A stretch of 64,000 bases of DNA from an uncultured Prevotella sp. (lineage in GTDB: Bacteria; Bacteroidota; Bacteroidia; Bacteroidales; Bacteroidaceae): positions 7,989 through 71,988 of the forward strand of contig UQFS01000017.1 of the NCBI GenBank assembly GCA_900540375.1. Direction: 5' to 3'. Position 1 is the stretch's first letter. Each line of letters starts with the position of its first letter. The translations under genes were made by a program, and so were the position numbers. The notes beneath the pieces are model-generated. The model saw only the letters and a program-made list of their open reading frames with translations, made no database searches and was not told the origin of the DNA. Below, one piece after another: positions 24,676 through 32,582 of this stretch.

Positions 24676-25554
24676 CTATTTTGCAGTTCCCTTCCCTTTT
24701 GAGAGCACCAAGAGGATGACGGCGGAGAGGATGAGGACGATGCCGATGACCAGGCGCAACGTGAAGCTCTCTCCAAAGATGAACACGCCGATGCACACGG
24801 CGGTGACGGGCTCCACGGCTCCCATGACGGCGGTCGGCGTGCTGCCGATGTGCTCGATGGCAATGTTGATGAAGTAGAGACTCAACACGGTAGGGAGCAG
24901 GGCGAGCTGAAGGGCCGACGCCCATTCCAGCGGTGTACGCAGCGGTTCGAGGGGCTCACCTATAAATAAAGTGTAGACGAGCAGGGCGATGAAGCTGAAA
25001 AAGACGATCCAGAAGGTGAATTTCACGGGTGAGAGCTTCGTATGGGTTTGGTTGACGCCGATGATGTAGAAGGCGTAGAGCAGTGAGGAGAGGATGACGA
25101 GTGACACGCCGACCGTACTGAGCGTCACGCCGCCCTTGCCGTGGTAGAGTAGGGCGATGCCGCTGACGGCCATAAGGATGCACAGCGTGGTGCTCCATGT
25201 CATGTGCTCGTGGTAGAAGACGACCATCAGCACGGCCACCATGATCGGATAGCTGAAGAGAATCGTGCTCGCCACACCGGCATCCATATAGCGGAAGCTC
25301 AGGTATAGCGTGGCGGAGGACATCGACATCAGCGTGCCGAGGATGGCCAAATGGATGGCTGTGCCCCACTTGATGGTCAGTGCCTCACGTTTGGCGGCCA
25401 TCCAGATGAGAAACATCAGGGTGGCGAAAGCATAACGGTAGACGAGTACCGACGAGGGGTTCATCCCGTCAGCATAGAGTTGCAGGGTACCCAAGGGGTT
25501 GGTACCGTAGAAGATGGCGGCTAACAGAGCTGCCGCAAAGCCTTTTAGTTTCAT
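24676..25554 (-). CDS. EamA-type (DMT superfamily) transporter
   Basis: A 292-residue inner-membrane protein with ten predicted helices in two EamA halves (about residues 5-135 and 150-287). Typical features are the opening GFAAALLAAIFYGTNPLGTL, LYLSFRYMDAGVASTILFSY in the first half and YFINIAIEHIGSTPTAVMGA-VEPVTA in the second. Family members export amino acids or other metabolites; the substrate is not predictable. The start codon follows a run of 7-bp repeats and lies 57 bases after the hemW stop, so it may be read from the hemW promoter. Confidence 0.93.
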   Translation of the reverse strand: MKLKGFAAALLAAIFYGTNPLGTLQLYADGMNPSSVLVYRYAFATLMFLIWMAAKREALTIKWGTAIHLAILGTLMSMSSATLYLSFRYMDAGVASTILFSYPIMVAVLMVVFYHEHMTWSTTLCILMAVSGIALLYHGKGGVTLSTVGVSLVILSSLLYAFYIIGVNQTHTKLSPVKFTFWIVFFSFIALLVYTLFIGEPLEPLRTPLEWASALQLALLPTVLSLYFINIAIEHIGSTPTAVMGAVEPVTAVCIGVFIFGESFTLRLVIGIVLILSAVILLVLSKGKGTAK

Positions 25555-25558
25555 TATT

Positions 25559-25586
25559 GAATGATGAATGATGAGTGATGAATGGA
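25559..25586. repeat. Four tandem 7-bp repeats before the transporter start
   Basis: GAATGAT, GAATGAT, GAGTGAT, GAATGGA in register, directly upstream of the minus-strand EamA start codon (25554). Copy-number change would alter the leader rather than the frame. Confidence 0.65.
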
Positions 25587-25611
25587 GAGGGGGCAGGGGG
25601 TGAGGCTCCCC

Positions 25612-26742
25612 CTACACGTGCATCAGGTCGCTCATGACCGTGTTGCTCAGCAGGATGCCCTGGCGGGTGAGATGGATGTGATGGCCGGTGATGGCCAGCA
25701 TCTGCTTGTCGAGATAAGGCTGGGCTTGGGCGAGGAGATAGGAGCGGTAGGGAGGCGAGAGCTTGTCGAGGTCGAGACCCTCCCGCGTGCGCAGAGCCGT
25801 GGTGATGAGATCGTCGTAGTGTGTGCTCTCGTCGATGGACTCCTCGGTGTAGGGCAAACGGCCGGACTCGATGCTCGTAATGTACTGCTTGAGATCGGCG
25901 ACGGCCCAGTGGCGGGAATGACCGTCGTAGCTGTGGGCCGCCGCGCCGAGTCCGATGTACGGGATGTCGTGCCAGTAGCTGCTGTTGTGGCGGCTGCGAT
26001 AGGACGAGAGTCGGTGCCGGGCTTTGTCGTCGTCTGTCAGTTTGGCAAAGTTACTGATCTCGTAGTGCTCGTAGCCTGCCGCCGTGAGACGGTCAATGAG
26101 CGTGTCATACATGCTGATGCTCAGTTCCTCGTCGATCTCGCGGACCTTGCCCTGCTCCAGCATCCGGTAGAGTGGCGTTCCCTCCTCGTACATCAGTCCG
26201 TAGGCAGAGATATGCTCTGGCTGTAGGCTTAGAGCGTGGTCGATGTCGTGTTGCCAGTCGTCCATCGTCTCATTCGGGAAGCCGAACATCAGGTCGAGGC
26301 TGATGTTGCAGATGCCGTCAGTGCGCAGAATGCTGAAGGCATGATCCACCTCCTCAGTCGTATGGCGGCGGTGAAGCAGACGCAGGCGAGTCTCGTCGAA
26401 AGTCTGAGCGCCCATGCTCACCCGATTGACGGGCAGGTCGCGGAACATCGAAGGGCGGATGTCGTCGGGATTGCACTCCATGGTCACCTCCGCGTCGCCG
26501 GCAACGGGGTACACCTTATATATATAGGTGAACAGCCGGAGCAGGTTGTCGTGGCTTAGCTGGCTGGGCGTGCCGCCACCGAGATAGATCGTCTCTATGG
26601 GCAGATGGGCCTTTTGCAGGCTGATCTCACGGCACAATGCATCGACATAGCGCGACCGCAACTCCAGCAGTGTCGTGGAGTAGAAGCCGCAGTAGATGCA
26701 CCGCGAGGCACAGAAAGGAATGTGAACATATAGTCCCGCCAT
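25612..26742 (-). CDS. hemW: Radical SAM heme chaperone HemW
   Basis: A 376-residue member of the coproporphyrinogen-oxidase-like radical SAM family. The [4Fe-4S] cysteines are C11, C15 and C18 in HIPFCASRCIYCGF, followed by YLGGGTPSQLSHDNL, VTMECNPDDI, NRVSMGAQTF and SLDLMFGFPNET. The extra cysteine CxxxCxxC-x-C of true HemN is absent (CGF follows), so HemW, which binds heme and delivers it to proteins, is preferred over an anaerobic coproporphyrinogen oxidase. The stop is embedded in a G/C-rich repeat (25583-25612). Confidence 0.93.
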   Translation of the reverse strand: MAGLYVHIPFCASRCIYCGFYSTTLLELRSRYVDALCREISLQKAHLPIETIYLGGGTPSQLSHDNLLRLFTYIYKVYPVAGDAEVTMECNPDDIRPSMFRDLPVNRVSMGAQTFDETRLRLLHRRHTTEEVDHAFSILRTDGICNISLDLMFGFPNETMDDWQHDIDHALSLQPEHISAYGLMYEEGTPLYRMLEQGKVREIDEELSISMYDTLIDRLTAAGYEHYEISNFAKLTDDDKARHRLSSYRSRHNSSYWHDIPYIGLGAAAHSYDGHSRHWAVADLKQYITSIESGRLPYTEESIDESTHYDDLITTALRTREGLDLDKLSPPYRSYLLAQAQPYLDKQMLAITGHHIHLTRQGILLSNTVMSDLMHV

Positions 26743-26768
26743 GATACTCTATTGGTTATTAACGACTG

Positions 26769-26776
26769 CAAAATTA
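26769..26776 (-). promoter_or_regulatory. hemW: Promoter -7 box for hemW
   Basis: Minus-strand TAATTTTG, 27 bases before the hemW ATG. It lies back to back with the EF-G2 promoter. Confidence 0.55.
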
Positions 26777-26816
26777 CTAATAAGTTTTAAAAAACAGTAC
26801 TTAAATAGTAGTTTGA

Positions 26817-26848
26817 TTTGCAACCTATTGTTTTTTTCCCTATCTTTA
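26817..26848 (+). promoter_or_regulatory. Promoter for the EF-G2 gene
   Basis: TTTG (26817-26820), 20-base spacer, TATCTTTA (26841-26848). The leader is about 65-70 bases long. Confidence 0.6.
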
Positions 26849-26921
26849 ACCGCAAATAAGCGGGGCGTGCTCCGTTTACCTTGACCGAGACATATATCTA
26901 ACAACTTTAAACCCTTTTGAT

Positions 26922-29081
26922 ATGAGAGTATATCAGACAGACGAAATCAAGAACATTGCCCTGCTGGGCAGTGCGGGAAGCGGCAAGACCACCCTTGCCG
27001 AGAGTATGCTTTATGAAGCCGGCGTCATCAAGCGGCGTGGTACAGTGGAAGGGAAGAACACTGTGAGCGATTACTTCCCTGTAGAGCTTGAATATGGTTA
27101 CTCCGTCTTCCCCACCGTGTTCCATGTGGAGTGGAACAACAAGAAACTCAATATCATCGACTGCCCGGGTAGTGACGACTTCATCGGCGGAGCCATCACT
27201 TCGCTCAATGTCACCGACCAGGCCGTGATCCTCATCAACGGACAGTTCGGCCCCGAGGTGGGTACCCAGAACAATTTCCGTTATACCGAAAAGCTGAAGA
27301 AGCCTGTCATCTTCCTGATCAACCAGCTCGACTCCGAGAAATGCGACTATGACAACATCATCGAGCAGATGAAGGAGATCTATGGCGGCAAGTGCGTAGA
27401 GATACAATATCCTTTGGAGACAGGACCTAACTTCCACAGCCTGATCGACGTACTCATCATGAAAAAACTCTCTTGGGGTCCCGATGGTGGAGAGCCCAAG
27501 CGTGAGGAGATTCCTGCTGAGGAAATGGATAAGGCCATGGAATTGCACAAAGCACTTGTCGAGGCCGCTGCCGAGAACGACGACCAGCTTATGGAGAAGT
27601 TTTTCGACACTGAGACGCTGACCGAGGACGAGATGCGTGAGGGTATCCGCAAGGGACTCGTCACGCGCAGCATCTTCCCCGTGTTCTGCGTCGATGCGCA
27701 TAAGGATATGGGTGTACAGCGACTCATGGAGTTCTTAGGCAATGTGGTGCCGTTCGTCAGCGAGATGCCGAAGGTGCGCAACACGCGCGGTGAAGAGGTG
27801 ACACCCGACAGCAACGGTCCGGAGAGTCTCTACTTTTTCAAGAGTGGTATGGAGCCGCACATCGGCGAGGTTTCCTACTTCAAGGTCATGAGTGGCAGCG
27901 TTAAGCCTGGCGATGACCTTTTCAATGCCGACCGTGGCTCGAAGGAGCGCATGGGACAGATCTATGTCTGTGCCGGTGCCAACCGCATCCCCGTGGATCA
28001 GCTCAACGCCGGTGATATCGGTTGTACTGTGAAGCTGAAAGACGTGAAGACCGGCAACACGCTTGACGGTAAGGGTACGGAGGAGCGCTTCGACTTCATC
28101 AAATATCCTAATCCGAAATACAGCCGTGCTGTCAAGGCCAACACCCCGCAAGATACGGAGAAGATGATGGCAGCCTTGCTGAAGATGCGCCAGGAAGACC
28201 CGACATGGGTGGTGGAGCAGAGCAAGGAACTGCGGCAGACCATTGTTCACGGTCAGGGTGAGTTCCACCTGCGCACGCTGAAATGGCGCTTGGAGAACAA
28301 TGAGAAGATTCCTGTGACCTTTGAAGAGCCGAAGATCCCATATCGTGAGACGATCACCAAGAAGGCAAAGGCTGAGTATCGTCATAAAAAACAGAGCGGT
28401 GGTGCCGGACAGTTCGGTGAGGTGCATCTCATCGTCGAGCCTTATGCTGAGGGAATGCCTGATCCGGTAAGCTATAACTTCGGAGGCCAGGAGTTCAAGA
28501 TGAACATCAAGCAGAAGGAAGAGCGCGACTTGCCCTGGGGTGGAAAGCTGGTATTCATCAACTCCGTCGTCGGTGGTGCCATTGACCAGCGTTTCATGCC
28601 CGCCATCCTCAAAGGTGTGATGGACTGCATGGAGCATGGTCCGTTGACAGGCAGCTATGCGCGCGACGTGCGTGTGGTCGTCTACGATGGTAAGATGCAC
28701 CCGGTGGACTCCAACGAGCTCAGCTTCACGTTGGCGGCGCGTCATGCTTTCTCGATGGCCTTCAAGGAGGCCGGCCCGAAGATTCTTGAGCCGATCTATG
28801 ACTTGGAGGTTTATGTGCCGATCGACTACATGGGTGATGTGATGAGCGACCTGCAAGGCCGTCGTGCCATCATCATGGGTATGGACGCTGAGGCAGGCTA
28901 CCAGAAACTCAGTGCCAAGATACCTTTGAAGGAATTGTCCAACTATAGTGTGGCACTCAGCTCACTGACCGGTGGCCGCGCCAGCTTTACCACGAAGTTC
29001 GCCAGCTACGAGCTCGTGCCGAACGACATCCAACAGAAGCTCATCGCCGCTCATGAGGCAGAGGCTGATGCTGAGGAATAG
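26922..29081 (+). CDS. EF-G paralogue of the EF-G2 type (GTPase motifs degenerate)
   Basis: Ribosomal translocation factor (719 aa) with all five EF-G domains. The P-loop GSAGSGKT (residues 16-23) is intact. The G3 motif reads DCPGS (residues 80-84) where EF-G has D-x-P-G-H, so the catalytic His is replaced by Ser, and G4 is NQLD instead of NKxD. Domain IV and V segments (GGAGQFGEVHLIVEPY, PIDYMGDVMSDLQGRRA) are normal. Bacteroides thetaiotaomicron EF-G2 is known to support translocation without GTP hydrolysis during carbon limitation; the same substitution pattern suggests the same role here. The canonical fusA must lie elsewhere. Monocistronic, with its own promoter and terminator. Confidence 0.93.
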   Translation: MRVYQTDEIKNIALLGSAGSGKTTLAESMLYEAGVIKRRGTVEGKNTVSDYFPVELEYGYSVFPTVFHVEWNNKKLNIIDCPGSDDFIGGAITSLNVTDQAVILINGQFGPEVGTQNNFRYTEKLKKPVIFLINQLDSEKCDYDNIIEQMKEIYGGKCVEIQYPLETGPNFHSLIDVLIMKKLSWGPDGGEPKREEIPAEEMDKAMELHKALVEAAAENDDQLMEKFFDTETLTEDEMREGIRKGLVTRSIFPVFCVDAHKDMGVQRLMEFLGNVVPFVSEMPKVRNTRGEEVTPDSNGPESLYFFKSGMEPHIGEVSYFKVMSGSVKPGDDLFNADRGSKERMGQIYVCAGANRIPVDQLNAGDIGCTVKLKDVKTGNTLDGKGTEERFDFIKYPNPKYSRAVKANTPQDTEKMMAALLKMRQEDPTWVVEQSKELRQTIVHGQGEFHLRTLKWRLENNEKIPVTFEEPKIPYRETITKKAKAEYRHKKQSGGAGQFGEVHLIVEPYAEGMPDPVSYNFGGQEFKMNIKQKEERDLPWGGKLVFINSVVGGAIDQRFMPAILKGVMDCMEHGPLTGSYARDVRVVVYDGKMHPVDSNELSFTLAARHAFSMAFKEAGPKILEPIYDLEVYVPIDYMGDVMSDLQGRRAIIMGMDAEAGYQKLSAKIPLKELSNYSVALSSLTGGRASFTTKFASYELVPNDIQQKLIAAHEAEADAEE

Positions 29082-29118
29082 TTTACTTTTTCCATTTGAA
29101 GTTAATATACAAGAGAGA

Positions 29119-29154
29119 GGGTTCCAAGCCGTTGATGGCTTGGGGCCTTTTTTG
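29119..29154 (+). terminator. Rho-independent terminator after the EF-G2 gene
   Basis: Stem GGTTCCAAGCC / GGCTTGGGGCC (29120-29130 and 29137-29147, two G-T pairs) with a GTTGAT loop, followed by a run of T (29148-29153). Confidence 0.85.
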
Positions 29155-29158
29155 TGTC

Positions 29159-30976
29159 TTACCCGATGCTGGCCTTATAGGAAGAGCGGACGAGTGGACC
29201 GCAGACAGCGGAGCGGAATCCCATCCGCAGGGCTTGGTCGTGATACCAACGGAATTTGTCGGGGGTGATGTAGGCCTCGACGGGAAGGTGCCGGGCCGTG
29301 GGCTGGAGATACTGTCCGATCGTCACGCGCTCCACACCGCAGTCGCGCAGGTCGCGCAGGGTCTGGAGCACTTCCTCCTCCGTTTCTCCCAGCCCGAGCA
29401 TGAGGCCGCTCTTTGTGACGAACCCGCTGTCATGGATATGCTTGAGCACATGCAGGCTGACATCGTAGGTGGCTACGCTGCGCACCGACGGTGTCAGGCG
29501 TCGCACCGTCTCGATATTATGTGCCACCACGTCAGGATGACTCTGCAACACGATGTCTATCAGATCATCGCGCCCTTGGAAGTCGGGTAAGAGTACCTCT
29601 ATCTTTGTCTGGCTTTTCTGCCGCACAGCTTCTACGGTCCAGCGCCAGTGCTCTGCGCCCATGTCGGGCAGGTCGTCGCGGTCTACCGAGGTGAGGACGA
29701 CATATCTCAGATTCATCTCTTTCACTGATTCCGCCACACGTTGCGGCTCGTCGGGATCGAGTGGGAGAGGGCGTCCGCTCTGCGTGTTGCAGAAACGGCA
29801 ATGGCGGGTACAGATGTCGCCGCCAATCATCAGCGTGGCAGTACCCAGTCGCCAGCACTCGGCACGGTTGGGACATAGACCACTCTCGCATATCGTGTGA
29901 AGGCGGTTGCCATGGATGATCTCGGAGGTGTTCTCGCTTTGCTTGTCAGAACTGAGGTCTATCTTCAGCCATTCGGGTTTCATCACGTGAGGCTTACGGC
30001 CGAAGAGCACACGCAGCAGGCCGTCGGTGGTCAGTCCGCGGATGATGTTGTCCAAGTCGAGCCCCTGCAATGCCTGCTCCACAGCCTCACGCGTGAAGGC
30101 CACATCGCGCAGACGCGGCAAGAGCTCCTCGTCGAGGTCGCCGGTGAGGAAGTAGTCGCCGAAGAGGTCGATGTCGTGGATATGGTTGTCTTTGATTTCC
30201 AGGCAGGCTTCTATCGTCCCTACGCTGGGGAGTCGATGCTTTTTTGTGAGTTTGAAGAGCGGTTGTTTGCCATAGATGAAGTCGTCGGCGGCAAAGGCCT
30301 TTTGCAGTTCTCTGATCTCCGGCATCATCTCCTCCGTGATCGTGATGGCCTTGTCACCGCACATGGCATGGCGGAAGGAGGCTTTGAGCTCCGGCAGTGT
30401 CATGGAGGTGTAGTCACTGATGTTTGCCACATGCTGGCGCACACTCTGTACACCTTTGCTCTGCAGTTTTGCTTTGTCAGGTGTGATGACATGCTCCAAC
30501 ATGCTGAGGTCAGAATTGACGAGCAGCGTGTTGTGCATAATGCTGCGGTCACCGGTACGGTAGAAGGCGGCACCGGAGACCTTCTTGCCGTCGAGCAGGA
30601 TATCGTTGCGTCCCGAGATCGTCACGGGAATGCCGATGCGATGCAGTGCGTCGGCGGCAAGGTGCATGCAGTTGGCAAACATATTTTGTACGTTCGGCTC
30701 ACGGCTGATGAAGGAGAACATGATATTTCCCTCATCGGAGTAGACACAGCCGCCCCCGCTCTTGCGGCGCGAGATGAACACACCGTGCTCGCGGCAGTAG
30801 TCCATGTTCACCTCGTTTTGCAGCAGTTGGTTTCGTCCGAGGATGACAGTAGGCTTGGTCTGCCAGATGAAGAAATAGTCGTCGTTGCGGAAGTGACGGG
30901 CCACATACGCCTCGACGGCAAAGTCGTAGGTGATAGGGGGCAGCGTCTGCTGCTCGGGTAGAACTACGTAAGTCAT
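29159..30976 (-). CDS. lipA: Lipoate-protein ligase A - lipoyl synthase fusion
   Basis: A 605-residue fusion of the two routes to protein lipoylation. Residues 1-330 are an LplA-type ligase: ISRRKSGGGCVYSDEGNIMF (about 69-88) and the lipoyl-AMP lysine in LLDGKKVSGAAFYRTGDRS, plus the C-terminal accessory domain. Residues 335-605 are LipA, a radical SAM enzyme that inserts two sulfurs into octanoyl-lysine: auxiliary-cluster cysteines C363, C368 and C374, radical SAM cysteines C389, C393 and C396, and the terminal RSSYKA motif. The ligase can load free lipoate or octanoate and pass the octanoylated protein to the synthase. No stop or frameshift lies between the parts, so it is a true fusion. 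Confidence 0.94.
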   Translation of the reverse strand: MTYVVLPEQQTLPPITYDFAVEAYVARHFRNDDYFFIWQTKPTVILGRNQLLQNEVNMDYCREHGVFISRRKSGGGCVYSDEGNIMFSFISREPNVQNMFANCMHLAADALHRIGIPVTISGRNDILLDGKKVSGAAFYRTGDRSIMHNTLLVNSDLSMLEHVITPDKAKLQSKGVQSVRQHVANISDYTSMTLPELKASFRHAMCGDKAITITEEMMPEIRELQKAFAADDFIYGKQPLFKLTKKHRLPSVGTIEACLEIKDNHIHDIDLFGDYFLTGDLDEELLPRLRDVAFTREAVEQALQGLDLDNIIRGLTTDGLLRVLFGRKPHVMKPEWLKIDLSSDKQSENTSEIIHGNRLHTICESGLCPNRAECWRLGTATLMIGGDICTRHCRFCNTQSGRPLPLDPDEPQRVAESVKEMNLRYVVLTSVDRDDLPDMGAEHWRWTVEAVRQKSQTKIEVLLPDFQGRDDLIDIVLQSHPDVVAHNIETVRRLTPSVRSVATYDVSLHVLKHIHDSGFVTKSGLMLGLGETEEEVLQTLRDLRDCGVERVTIGQYLQPTARHLPVEAYITPDKFRWYHDQALRMGFRSAVCGPLVRSSYKASIG

Positions 30977-31002
30977 GTGTTTTTCAGTTTCGTATCAGTG
31001 GG

Positions 31003-32460
31003 TCAAGATACCTTGTCTTCAAGGCTTTCCGTATTATCTTTTGGCAAGCGTACTTTGCGCTTGGGATTTTCCTGCGCGCCGTATTTCAGGAGTTTATTGG
31101 CAGCTGTGGCAATGCCCATGCCGGTAGGTGCTGTCGTCGTCTTCACGTCGTCAAAGGCCTTGCGCGTGCGGTCAAGCATCTGGTCGGCCGTCTGGAAACG
31201 CTCATAGAAGAGTTGCACACGGTTGATGATCTCATCAGCGGCCTTGAGCATGGCATCCTGGTTCTCGGCTTGTCGCACCTGGCGCCACGTCATCTCCAGC
31301 ACACGCAGCATCATATAGAGGTTTTGCGATCCGGAGATGATCACGCCCTGATCATAGGCGTCTTTCCACAGAGCCGGGTCGTGGGTGAGCGCCAGTTGCA
31401 GGGCACTCTCACTGTAGACATACATCACCACGAAGTCAAGCTGTACCTTGCCGTTGGCGGCATATTTGGCGTATTTCTTCCGTGCGAGCTCCTTGACATG
31501 GCTTCGCACCGAGGTGAGATGGCGCTGCAGAGCCTCGTCGCACTCTGTGTCTGTCGTAGCATTGTGGTAGTCCTCGAAAGCCTTCAGCGACATCTTTGCG
31601 TCGATGATTACGTCGCGGTTGTCAGGGAAGTGGAGGATGACATCGGGGATCATCTTGTGTCCGTCCTCTTCGTGAACCGTACGTCCCTGCTCGTCTTTGA
31701 GCGTTACCTGCTCTTCGAACTGCACGCCCTCTTCGAGTCCCATCTGTTCCAAGAGTGTGCGCAGGCGCAGCTCGCCGAAGTTGCCTTGCGTCTTATTCTC
31801 GCCGGTGAGTGCCTCCGCCAACTTATCTGCACGTTGTCCGACCTCGTGTGCCTGCTTCAAGTTTTCCTGAATGCTGGCATCGAGGCGCGACATCAGCACC
31901 GTCTGGTCATGGTCGCTCTTCTCCACGGCTTCCTTCATCTGCTTCAGGTTTTCATGGAGGGGACTGAGCAGAGCCGACATCTGTTGCTGATTGACATTGT
32001 TGAGGTCGGCGGCCCGCCGCTTGAGGATCTCTTCCGACGCCGTGTTGATCTGCTCTTTAAGGAGAGAGGACTGTTGTTGTAGCTGGTCGGTCTGTTGCTG
32101 TCGCATGGTTTGCAGTTGCTCAGCCTGCTGTTGTCTCAGCGATTGAAGTTGCTCAGCTTGTTGTTGCCGCAGTGTTTGCAGTTGCTCAGCCTGTTGCTGT
32201 TTCAGAGCCTGCAGCTGCTCAGCCTGTTGCTGTCGCAAAGTCTGCTGTTGCTCGGCCTGTTGCTGTCGCTGATCTTGCAACTGCTGCTGGTAGTTGGCTT
32301 GCAGTTCTTCTTTCTGCTTGTTCGAGTCCTCTTCCAATTTAGCGATTTGTTGTGTCAGCATGGTCACGCGTGTCTCCGCTGCCGCATTCTTACTGTGCGC
32401 CACGAGATATCCGATAACGATACCGATCAACAATCCGATAATGATGCTTATCACGTCCAT
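31003..32460 (-). CDS. rmuC: DNA recombination protein RmuC
   Basis: A 485-residue protein: an N-terminal membrane helix (IISIIIGLLIGIVIGYLVAH-like, residues 4-21), a long Gln-rich coiled coil (about 25-160), and the RmuC nuclease-like domain (about 195-430) with GNFGELRLRTLLEQMGL, PDVILHFPDNRDVIIDAKMS (DAK is the PD-(D/E)xK-type core) and VMYVYSESALQLAL. RmuC limits rearrangements at inverted repeats and has recently been tied to phage and DNA-damage responses in other bacteria. The coiled coil contains six near-identical 11-residue repeats. It is followed by the LplA-LipA gene on the same strand. Confidence 0.94.
   Translation of the reverse strand: MDVISIIIGLLIGIVIGYLVAHSKNAAAETRVTMLTQQIAKLEEDSNKQKEELQANYQQQLQDQRQQQAEQQQTLRQQQAEQLQALKQQQAEQLQTLRQQQAEQLQSLRQQQAEQLQTMRQQQTDQLQQQSSLLKEQINTASEEILKRRAADLNNVNQQQMSALLSPLHENLKQMKEAVEKSDHDQTVLMSRLDASIQENLKQAHEVGQRADKLAEALTGENKTQGNFGELRLRTLLEQMGLEEGVQFEEQVTLKDEQGRTVHEEDGHKMIPDVILHFPDNRDVIIDAKMSLKAFEDYHNATTDTECDEALQRHLTSVRSHVKELARKKYAKYAANGKVQLDFVVMYVYSESALQLALTHDPALWKDAYDQGVIISGSQNLYMMLRVLEMTWRQVRQAENQDAMLKAADEIINRVQLFYERFQTADQMLDRTRKAFDDVKTTTAPTGMGIATAANKLLKYGAQENPKRKVRLPKDNTESLEDKVS
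32071..32268 (-). repeat. rmuC: Six 33-bp tandem repeats inside rmuC
   Basis: Encodes six 11-residue units with consensus RQQQAEQLQxL (protein residues 65-130). The 11-residue period is that of a hendecad coiled coil. The DNA repeat is in frame, so unit gain or loss would only change coil length. Confidence 0.85.
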
Positions 32461-32518
32461 TTCATCTGAGTTACGATTATGCTTGCAAAGATAGTAAAAA
32501 CATTCGAATAGGACAAAT

Positions 32519-32549
32519 AAAAAAGGAGTATGGGGGACCCCATACTCCT
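32519..32549 (-). terminator. Terminator after the Oar-like receptor gene
   Basis: Perfect 12-bp stem AGGAGTATGGGG / CCCCATACTCCT (32524-32549) with a 2-base loop. On the minus strand it is followed by six T residues and ATTTG. Confidence 0.85.
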
Positions 32550-32582
32550 ATTATATATATGAAAGACTATATGTCTACATCA

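Noticed and set aside
25612..26742. Oxygen-independent coproporphyrinogen III oxidase (HemN)
   Set aside because: The cluster motif lacks the extra Cys of true HemN and the protein is of HemW length, so the heme-chaperone assignment is better.
27735..28856. 373-codon minus-strand frame inside the EF-G2 gene
   Set aside because: Pure antisense shadow of a GC-rich conserved gene, with His/Val/Leu-rich composition and no recognisable domain.
29897..30961. 354-codon + strand frame antisense to the LplA-LipA fusion
   Set aside because: Antisense to catalytic motifs of a well-supported enzyme, with no start context or family resemblance.
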